From Candidatus Omnitrophota bacterium (GTDB taxonomy: Bacteria > Omnitrophota > Omnitrophia > Omnitrophales > JACQLI01), in contig JACQLI010000057.1 of NCBI GenBank assembly GCA_016204125.1, forward strand, positions 1 to 11,968: a stretch of DNA of 11,968 nt. Reading direction: 5' to 3'. Position 1 is the stretch's first letter. Every line of letters starts with the position of its first letter. The translations under genes were made by a program, and so were the position numbers. Shown in pieces: positions 7,386 to 11,968 of this stretch. The notes below the pieces were generated by a model. That model was not told where the DNA came from, ran no database searches, and saw nothing but the letters and a program-made list of their open reading frames with translations.

Positions 7386-7739
7386 ATGAAACGAAAAAGT
7401 CCTTTCCTTACTCTTTTCCTTATTTTATTTCTCCCGACCGTTGTTCACGCCGCAGAACTTGCACCCCAAGGAACGATGACGCGAAAGTTTCAGCGTGGAC
7501 TCATCAATACCTTTCTTTCACCCATCGAAATCTCACACGCTCTAGCCGAAGCCAAAGAGAAGTCAAAGGGAAGAGAAGAATACTTTCCGAGCTGGATCAC
7601 GGGAGGCGCGTTGGGTATTTATTTCATGGTTATTCGGGCCACCACAGGTTTTTATGATATGGTCACAGCTCCTTTTCCAGCCCCTGCTGGCTATGAACCG
7701 CTTTTAAAACCTGAATTCTCTTTAGATCATCTCAATTGA
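7386..7739 (+). CDS. Secreted exosortase-associated protein, TIGR04073-like
   Basis: This short protein of 117 residues begins with a clear signal peptide: basic KRK, a hydrophobic core, and cleavage likely after VHA at residue 22. The mature part has an RKFQRGLINTFLSPIEI segment near the start and ends with TGFYDMVTAPFPAPAGYEPL and KPEF. This GxxxMVTxPFPxPxGYxPxxxPEF pattern is what I recognise as the family called exosortase system-associated TIGR04073. Its molecular function is not known, and the mature chain also contains a glycine-rich hydrophobic stretch. No exosortase or PEP-CTERM substrate is visible in this window. The ATG has AAGGA just upstream (7379-7383), closer than ideal. It lies 13 bp after the transporter gene, probably in the same transcript, and its stop overlaps the next start. 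Confidence 0.8.
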   Translation: MKRKSPFLTLFLILFLPTVVHAAELAPQGTMTRKFQRGLINTFLSPIEISHALAEAKEKSKGREEYFPSWITGGALGIYFMVIRATTGFYDMVTAPFPAPAGYEPLLKPEFSLDHLN

Positions 7740-8530
7740 AAAGGTTTCATCGTTTTGTCGCTTTAATTTTCGTTTTGCTACTCTCCTGCCTTTTCGTCGG
7801 GATGGGAGGCCGAGGAGCTAATCTCGGGAGGGGAGAACTCAAGCCAGAGATTCGTCTTAAGATCTACAATGAAGCCATTCAGCATTATGAAAGAGCGAAG
7901 ACCTACGAAGCAGCTGGAGAATCCGAGAAGGCGCTCCAAGAGGTCCGCAAAGCCGTAGGGACGGTCAAAGCATTTCCTGAGGCCTACCAGCTTGCGCAGA
8001 CAATCTATTTAAAGCTGGGAAAAGCGAGGGAAGCTCAGGAACAGGAGAATCTTTTCAGACAACATGGCGGGGATCGAGGAGCTTCTCTTTACCGTTTGCG
8101 TGACAGAATTGCGCAAGAAATAGCCGTGATAAAAAGAAACGCACCGCCCCCCGATTTCAAGCCCCTTTCTGTTTATCTTGCTTCGGTCGTTTCTACAGGA
8201 GTTCTCTTGTTTGGAATTTTCTTTGAGTACCGCAGGTTTAGTCGCCAGACAGACAGAGAACAACTTTCAACAAGTGCGCTCATGGTTGAGCGGTTTCCAG
8301 GAGATGAACCGTTTGAATTGAGTCCGAGCTGGCTTTTCAAACTGCTTTCACTTCTTTTGCCCCTGCCGCTTATTTTTTCGATCCTTGTCTATTTTGGGGC
8401 CAGGTACTATTCAGAGGCAATTGGGCCTTTTGTCTTTTGTTGGGTTATCGTAGACATAGCGATCTACCTGATTTTCTTCGCGGACTTTTCGGACTTCGGC
8501 GGGTTTAGGAGGCCTGGAGGATCGATTTAA
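7736..8530 (+). CDS. Membrane protein with TPR-like helical segment, function unknown
   Basis: I do not recognise a named family. The 264-residue protein starts with a basic residue pair and a hydrophobic stretch (about 7-22), a signal peptide or anchor. LLSC at 15-18 resembles a weak lipobox, but the hydrophobic residues after it argue against a lipoprotein. Residues from about 35 to 108 are helical and charged, with YNEAIQHYERAKTYEAAGES and a following EAYQLAQTIYLKLGKAREA unit, like two TPR repeats. Three hydrophobic segments follow at about 146-165, 202-222 and 229-250, and the tail is rich in Asp, Phe and Gly. The likely start is TTG 7736, overlapping the preceding TGA, which implies translational coupling because no Shine-Dalgarno is present. 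ATG 7802 would remove the signal segment. The 3' end overlaps the convergent lpxB by 26 bp. Confidence 0.78.
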   Translation: MKRFHRFVALIFVLLLSCLFVGMGGRGANLGRGELKPEIRLKIYNEAIQHYERAKTYEAAGESEKALQEVRKAVGTVKAFPEAYQLAQTIYLKLGKAREAQEQENLFRQHGGDRGASLYRLRDRIAQEIAVIKRNAPPPDFKPLSVYLASVVSTGVLLFGIFFEYRRFSRQTDREQLSTSALMVERFPGDEPFELSPSWLFKLLSLLLPLPLIFSILVYFGARYYSEAIGPFVFCWVIVDIAIYLIFFADFSDFGGFRRPGGSI

Positions 8531-9641
8531 TCAGGCGGGCTGCCCGTTCCGTGGCTCCTGGCTCGCCCAATTTTTGGCAGACTTCCTGAATTTCTCTGCG
8601 GAGTTTCTCGCGCAAATCAGAATTTTCCAGAAGAACTTTTGTTTCGTGGCTGATGGTTTCTGGCTGAGCCAGGTGCTGAATGAATTCGGGCACGACGTGT
8701 CTGCCTGCCAAGACATTCACAAGACCGATATAAGGAATCCGCACCAGCCTTCGACCCAAAAAGAAGGTTGAGGCGCTCGCCTTATAGAGAAGGAAATAGG
8801 GCGTACCAAGCAAAGCAGTTTCAAGGGTTGCGGTTCCTGAAGCGACAAGGGCAAAGTCAGAGAGATAAACGATATCGTAAATGCGATCAGAAAACCTTTC
8901 GAGCTGAACCTGGGGATAGTCTTGCAAGATGGAGTCGTAAATTTCAGCAGCAACGTGGGGCGCTTGGGTTAAGAGAATTCTAAGCTCTGGTTTTTCCTTT
9001 TGGAGGCGAGCCGCACTCTCCAGCATGATCGGAAGAATGCGCCTTACTTCAGGTTCACGAGAACCAGGAAGGATGACCACCGCCTGATCCGATTCTTTGA
9101 GTCTGAATTCTTGACGAAGCGCTTGTCTTGACTTAGACGGCTTGACCCGATCGAGAAGAGGATGGCCAATGAAGGTGCAAGGGACTCCCGCCTTTCGGTA
9201 GATCTCTTCTTCAAAGGGAAGAATAACGATCATATGATCAACCGTCTTTTTAATCGTGCCAATCCTTCGCCATCCCCAAGCCCAGATTTGCGGTGAGATG
9301 TAGTAGATGACAGGAATTTTCTTTTTGATCTTCTTGGCGAACCTAAGATTAAAGGCGGGAGAGTCAATTAGAACCAAAAGGTCAGGCTTCCATTCCTTAA
9401 CACGGGCGAGCGCTCGATAAAAGACTCGCCTAAACTGGAAATATTTCCTGAGAACATCACCCAATCCGAGCGCTGAGATACGGGTCATGTCCTCAAGGAG
9501 AGAAACGCCCGCCTGTTTCATCTCCCTTCCGCCCAGACCTTCGAATTCAATAGCGGGATCTAGTTTTTTTAGGGACTGGACGAGATCTGCGCCGTGTTTA
9601 TCGCCTGATGCTTCACAGGCGATTATAAAGATTTTAGGCAT
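8505..9641 (-). CDS. lpxB: Lipid-A-disaccharide synthase
   Basis: LpxB is a GT19 glycosyltransferase that joins UDP-2,3-diacylglucosamine with lipid X to make the lipid A disaccharide, at the cytoplasmic face of the inner membrane. The 378-residue length is normal. Family motifs in order are CEASGD (9-14; usually GExSGD, so Cys replaces the first Gly), LIDSPAFN (91-98), ISPQIWAWG (115-123), GHPLLD (159-164), LPGSR (191-195) and SGTATLE (268-274). The last two are part of the UDP-sugar site. There is no Shine-Dalgarno before the ATG. A mini-ORF running from the upstream oxidoreductase stop ends across this start codon, so translation may depend on coupling. Presence of lpxB indicates a lipid A-bearing outer membrane, and it lies beside an MsbA-like exporter. 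Confidence 0.96.
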   Translation of the reverse strand: MPKIFIIACEASGDKHGADLVQSLKKLDPAIEFEGLGGREMKQAGVSLLEDMTRISALGLGDVLRKYFQFRRVFYRALARVKEWKPDLLVLIDSPAFNLRFAKKIKKKIPVIYYISPQIWAWGWRRIGTIKKTVDHMIVILPFEEEIYRKAGVPCTFIGHPLLDRVKPSKSRQALRQEFRLKESDQAVVILPGSREPEVRRILPIMLESAARLQKEKPELRILLTQAPHVAAEIYDSILQDYPQVQLERFSDRIYDIVYLSDFALVASGTATLETALLGTPYFLLYKASASTFFLGRRLVRIPYIGLVNVLAGRHVVPEFIQHLAQPETISHETKVLLENSDLREKLRREIQEVCQKLGEPGATERAARLIKSILQAS

Positions 9642-9718
9642 TGGAGATAGTTAGCAACGCGCGATATTGGCTGCTAATCGCCGCGATACAACAGGCGATG
9701 ATGAAAATTTTGGCCATT
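9615..9718. repeat. Degenerate 28-bp direct repeat at the lpxB start
   Basis: Bases 9615-9642 and 9691-9718 match at 23 of 28 positions, with copies offset by 76 bp. The first copy is the true lpxB 5' end and the second ends at the oxidoreductase stop. Weaker similarity extends some 14 bases further into the lpxB side, with gaps (TCGCC at 9601 and at 9678). The mismatches fall mostly at third codon positions of the lpxB frame. Confidence 0.7.
9634..9717 (-). pseudogene. Remnant of a second lpxB 5' end (27-codon mini-ORF)
   Basis: Directly after the oxidoreductase stop (TGA-ATG) a short frame begins MAKIFIIAC, against MPKIFIIAC at the start of lpxB 76 bp downstream. Over these nine codons the differences are three silent changes plus Pro/Ala at codon 2. 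After the Cys codon similarity falls off with an apparent indel, though GGCGA of the SGD motif can still be aligned. The frame then stops at a TAA (9634-9636) that overlaps the lpxB start in another frame. It may be a decayed copy of an lpxB start, or it may now serve as a coupling leader peptide for lpxB. Confidence 0.5.
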
Positions 9719-10659
9719 CAGATTTTGGATGCGAGTTCGCGGGTAGTTTTTTGAATCGATTCGACAATTTCGATGGCGAAGGCGAGGGCTTGTCTTGCAG
9801 CGAGGTCGGGTTTACCCAGCGATCCGCCTGATTGAATTCCACGCAGAAAAAATTCGAGCTCTTCACGAAGTGGTTCTGCCTTCTGGATGTCAATTTTTTC
9901 CTGGCTGATGCGGAGGAACTCTTTTCGGAAGATTTGTGCGCTTTGCGCTTCATAATCAAGGGAGATATAGGCGTCTTCCTGGAAGATGCGAATCTTGCGT
10001 TGCCTTTCAGGAGTCAGTCGAGAGGCTGTTAGGTCTGCAATAGCTCCATTCTTAAATTTGATTCTGACATTAGCAATGTCCTCATAGGGAGTCAAAACAG
10101 GGATACCGATAGCATCGAAACTTTGAACTTCAGATTTAACAAGCCCTAGAACAATGTCAATGTCATGAATCATGAGGTCGAGCACAACGCCGCAGTCTTG
10201 GATTCTTCCTGTAAAGGGGCCGAGTCGGTGTATTTCAAGAAAGCGGATATTTTTAGCAATCTGTTCGATTCGTCTAAAACCTGGATTGTGGCGTTCGATA
10301 TGGCCGACTTGGAGCGCACAGTTTTTCTCCTTGGCGAGGCGGATCAGCTCGTCTGCCTCTTCCAGATGGAGCGTGAAGGGTTTTTCCACAAGGGTGTGGA
10401 TTCCTGCTTGAAGAAATTCCTTGGCAATTGCCGCATGGGTCGCAGTGGGCGTTGCGATACTTACCGCTTCTGCCTTCCCGATCAAATCGCGGTGATTTCC
10501 AAAGAAGGGGACACTTAGCGCCTCCGCCCGTTCCTTCTTTGAGGAATCAACGTCGCAGACACCTACAAGCTCAGCTGGGGGTAGGGTAGCAAGAATCCGA
10601 GCGTGCTCCTTTCCTACATGACCTATGCCCACAACCGCGATTTTAGTACGTTTAGTCAT
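9718..10659 (-). CDS. Gfo/Idh/MocA-family NAD(P)-dependent oxidoreductase
   Basis: The 313-residue cytoplasmic enzyme has an N-terminal Rossmann fold with GIGHVG (11-16) and an acidic CDVD at the end of the second strand, which favours NAD. The catalytic EKP lysine is K93, and HDID with H165 is the usual catalytic histidine region. The family oxidises or epimerises sugars and sugar derivatives; the substrate is not readable. Its tail lies against lpxB, so a role with UDP-sugars or lipid A precursors is possible but inferred. I chose ATG 10659 because homology begins there (TKIAVVGIG) and a strong promoter lies between it and an earlier in-frame ATG at 10716. There is no Shine-Dalgarno; the transcript may be leaderless. 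The stop codon is followed at once by the ATG of the lpxB remnant. Confidence 0.93.
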   Translation of the reverse strand: MTKRTKIAVVGIGHVGKEHARILATLPPAELVGVCDVDSSKKERAEALSVPFFGNHRDLIGKAEAVSIATPTATHAAIAKEFLQAGIHTLVEKPFTLHLEEADELIRLAKEKNCALQVGHIERHNPGFRRIEQIAKNIRFLEIHRLGPFTGRIQDCGVVLDLMIHDIDIVLGLVKSEVQSFDAIGIPVLTPYEDIANVRIKFKNGAIADLTASRLTPERQRKIRIFQEDAYISLDYEAQSAQIFRKEFLRISQEKIDIQKAEPLREELEFFLRGIQSGGSLGKPDLAARQALAFAIEIVESIQKTTRELASKI

Positions 10660-10668
10660 TAGAGGCGT

Positions 10669-10697
10669 AATGTAGCAATCGGGTTGAGACGTGTCAA
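10669..10697 (-). promoter_or_regulatory. Sigma-70-like promoter for the oxidoreductase-lpxB operon
   Basis: On the minus strand TTGACA (10697-10692, perfect -35) and TACATT (10674-10669, 4 of 6 for -10) are exactly 17 bp apart. Transcription would begin near 10662, about 3 nt before the ATG at 10659, giving a leaderless or nearly leaderless mRNA. Its -35 overlaps the spacer of the opposing promoter. Confidence 0.65.
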
Positions 10698-10712
10698 ATG
10701 CTATGTTACACT
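10684..10712 (+). promoter_or_regulatory. Candidate sigma-70-like promoter for the ABC transporter
   Basis: TTGAGA (10684-10689, 5 of 6) and TACACT (10707-10712, 4 of 6) are 17 bp apart. The predicted start of transcription near 10719 is only about 3 nt before the ATG at 10722. That ATG has no Shine-Dalgarno and a TGA lies in frame two codons before it, so the start cannot be further upstream. The promoter overlaps the minus-strand one, so RNA polymerase could probably occupy only one at a time. Confidence 0.5.
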
Positions 10713-10721
10713 GCATGAATT

Positions 10722-11968
10722 ATGAATACGCACACGAATACGTACCAACGCCTTCTTAGCTACGCATGGCCGTACAGGTCCCGTTTGGTGATAGCCTCCT
10801 TGTGCATGTTGGGCGTTTCTCTAGCCAATGCCCTCATTTCGGTAACGGTTTATGTTACCCTGAATGGTCTTGAAAATCGTACACGTGTGGTGATTGACAA
10901 TATCCCACATGCGAAGTTTTTGCCTCATATTGAATTCTCGGCTATCTGGATTCCTTTCATTATCATCGGTGTTTTTCTTCTCCACAGTATCTTTGACTAT
11001 CTCTCGAAGTATCAGATGGCGAGTGTTGGGATTCGAGCCGTGCGTCAAATCAGGGATGATCTTTATTCCCACCTGGTAAAGCTCGATATGGATTATTACG
11101 CCAAGGGAAGAACGGGCGACCTCATCAGTCGTACCCTCAATGACGTCGGCAGCATCCAGGGAGGTATCACAGACGTTGTCGTCGATCTGATTCAACAGCC
11201 AATGACCGTTCTCTTCAATATTCCGATGGTCTTTCTTTGGGGTGGTCCTTACGCTGTCTTTGCCATCCTGGTCTTTCCTGTCGCGACTGTTCCGATTATC
11301 TATCTTGGTAGACGTCTACGTCAGACTACAAAACGTATGCAGGAAAGGTCGAGCGATATCACCTCTGCCATGGGTGAGACTTTGTCAGGCATCCATATTG
11401 TGAAGGCCTTCAATCAGGAAGAGCACGAAATCAACCGATTTCGGGAAATCAATCGAAGCGTTTTCGATTTTTTCAAGAAATCTGTAAAAATAACCACTAT
11501 TCAAAGGCCCCTGATCGAAGTCCTTGGGGCAATCGGAACAGCATTTGCCGTTTGGTTTGCTCTGCAACATCTTCCTGCAGACAGATTTGGTTCTTTTGTA
11601 GTATCTCTCTTTATTTTCTATGAACCTCTTAAGAAGCTGAGCAAGGTCAATAGTACAATCCAGCAATCCGTTGCTTCAGGCGCTCGCATCTTTGAAATCT
11701 TAGACGCGAAGCCAACCATTATTGAAGATCCTAACTCCATTTCGTTAAGTCCTGAGATCTCTAACGTTTGCTATGAACACGTTCACTTCGAGTACGAACC
11801 TAAAACGCCCGTTCTTATCGACATTGATTTTCAGGTCGCGAAGGGCGAAGTAGTAGCTATCGTAGGACCAAGTGGGGCAGGAAAGACAACACTCGTGAAT
11901 CTTCTGCTTCGTTTTTACGATCCCGTGCGTGGCGCCCTGAAGATCAACGGAATGGATATTCGTAAAGC
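10722..11968 (+). CDS. MsbA-like ABC exporter (membrane domain fused to ATPase), 3' end outside window
   Basis: The first 415 residues are visible. They form a type I ABC exporter half-transporter: a membrane domain with about six helices (residues about 15-330) and the start of the nucleotide-binding domain, with Walker A GPSGAGKTT at 382-390. YYAKGRTGDLISRTLNDV, MGETLSGIHIVKAFNQE and FVVSLFIFYEPLKKLSKVNS are characteristic of the MsbA/lipid exporter group. Such proteins dimerise in the inner membrane and flip lipid A-core or other lipids. The link with lpxB on the facing operon supports lipid A export, but drug exporters share these motifs. The signature motif, Walker B and H-loop are beyond the window. 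The start is fixed: a TGA stop lies in frame two codons before the ATG and the next in-frame Met is inside helix 1. No Shine-Dalgarno is present. Confidence 0.93.
   Translation, partial: MNTHTNTYQRLLSYAWPYRSRLVIASLCMLGVSLANALISVTVYVTLNGLENRTRVVIDNIPHAKFLPHIEFSAIWIPFIIIGVFLLHSIFDYLSKYQMASVGIRAVRQIRDDLYSHLVKLDMDYYAKGRTGDLISRTLNDVGSIQGGITDVVVDLIQQPMTVLFNIPMVFLWGGPYAVFAILVFPVATVPIIYLGRRLRQTTKRMQERSSDITSAMGETLSGIHIVKAFNQEEHEINRFREINRSVFDFFKKSVKITTIQRPLIEVLGAIGTAFAVWFALQHLPADRFGSFVVSLFIFYEPLKKLSKVNSTIQQSVASGARIFEILDAKPTIIEDPNSISLSPEISNVCYEHVHFEYEPKTPVLIDIDFQVAKGEVVAIVGPSGAGKTTLVNLLLRFYDPVRGALKINGMDIRK

Noticed and set aside
9651..9959. Minus-strand open frame of 102 codons overlapping the oxidoreductase end
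   Set aside because: Its composition (Ser/Lys-rich, no motif) and position inside the oxidoreductase in another frame mark it as a shadow.
10660..10716. Upstream start ATG 10716 for the oxidoreductase, adding 19 residues
   Set aside because: The extra residues are not typical of the Rossmann N-terminus and the best promoter for the gene lies downstream of that codon.
10821..11195. Minus-strand open frame of 124 codons under the ABC transporter start
   Set aside because: The plus strand encodes a clear MsbA-like protein here; the antisense translation shows no family features.

Overview
The window looks like chromosomal DNA of a Gram-negative bacterium. It carries lipid A genes (lpxB and an MsbA-type exporter), a sigma-54 activator with a matching -24/-12 promoter, and a small secreted protein that I recognise as the exosortase-associated TIGR04073 family. 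That family is known mainly from PVC-type and candidate-phylum bacteria, so a lineage such as Omnitrophota is my best guess. This is inference, not something the sequence proves. Genes are dense: the longest gap is 266 bp, and I see no tRNA, rRNA, CRISPR array or insertion sequence.

Left part (1-5914, all plus strand) is a nitrogen-assimilation region. It opens with the C-terminal half of an NtrC-type sigma-54 activator, followed 14 bp later by an APC-type permease with a C-terminal universal-stress-protein-like domain. A 266-bp gap then holds a near-consensus sigma-54 promoter in front of an ammonium transporter (amt), a P-II protein (glnK type) and type I glutamine synthetase (glnA). A simple reading is that the activator drives the amt promoter under nitrogen limitation, Amt brings in ammonium, P-II senses nitrogen status through its T-loop and gates Amt, and GlnA fixes the ammonium. 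The uridylylation tyrosine of P-II and the adenylylation tyrosine of GlnA are both present.

Middle part (5915-8530, plus strand) starts with a perfect 11-bp hairpin that looks like the glnA terminator but lies inside the open frame of the next gene. That gene is an Nramp-like transporter lacking the usual metal-binding motifs. It is followed by the TIGR04073-type secreted protein and, translationally coupled to it by a TTG/TGA overlap, a membrane protein with a TPR-like segment that I do not recognise.

Right part (8505-11968) is an envelope lipid region. On the minus strand lie a Gfo/Idh/MocA oxidoreductase and lpxB, whose end overlaps the preceding plus-strand gene by 26 bp. Between the two sits a short, decayed second copy of the lpxB 5' end. 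Divergently, on the plus strand, an MsbA-like ABC transporter begins and runs off the window. The 62-bp divergent gap holds two overlapping sigma-70-like promoters placed so close to the two start codons that both mRNAs would be almost leaderless.

No wholly new multi-gene system is evident. The points most worth a second look are the lpxB 5' remnant, the overlapping leaderless promoters, the hairpin within the Nramp-like reading frame, and that transporter's altered metal-site motifs.
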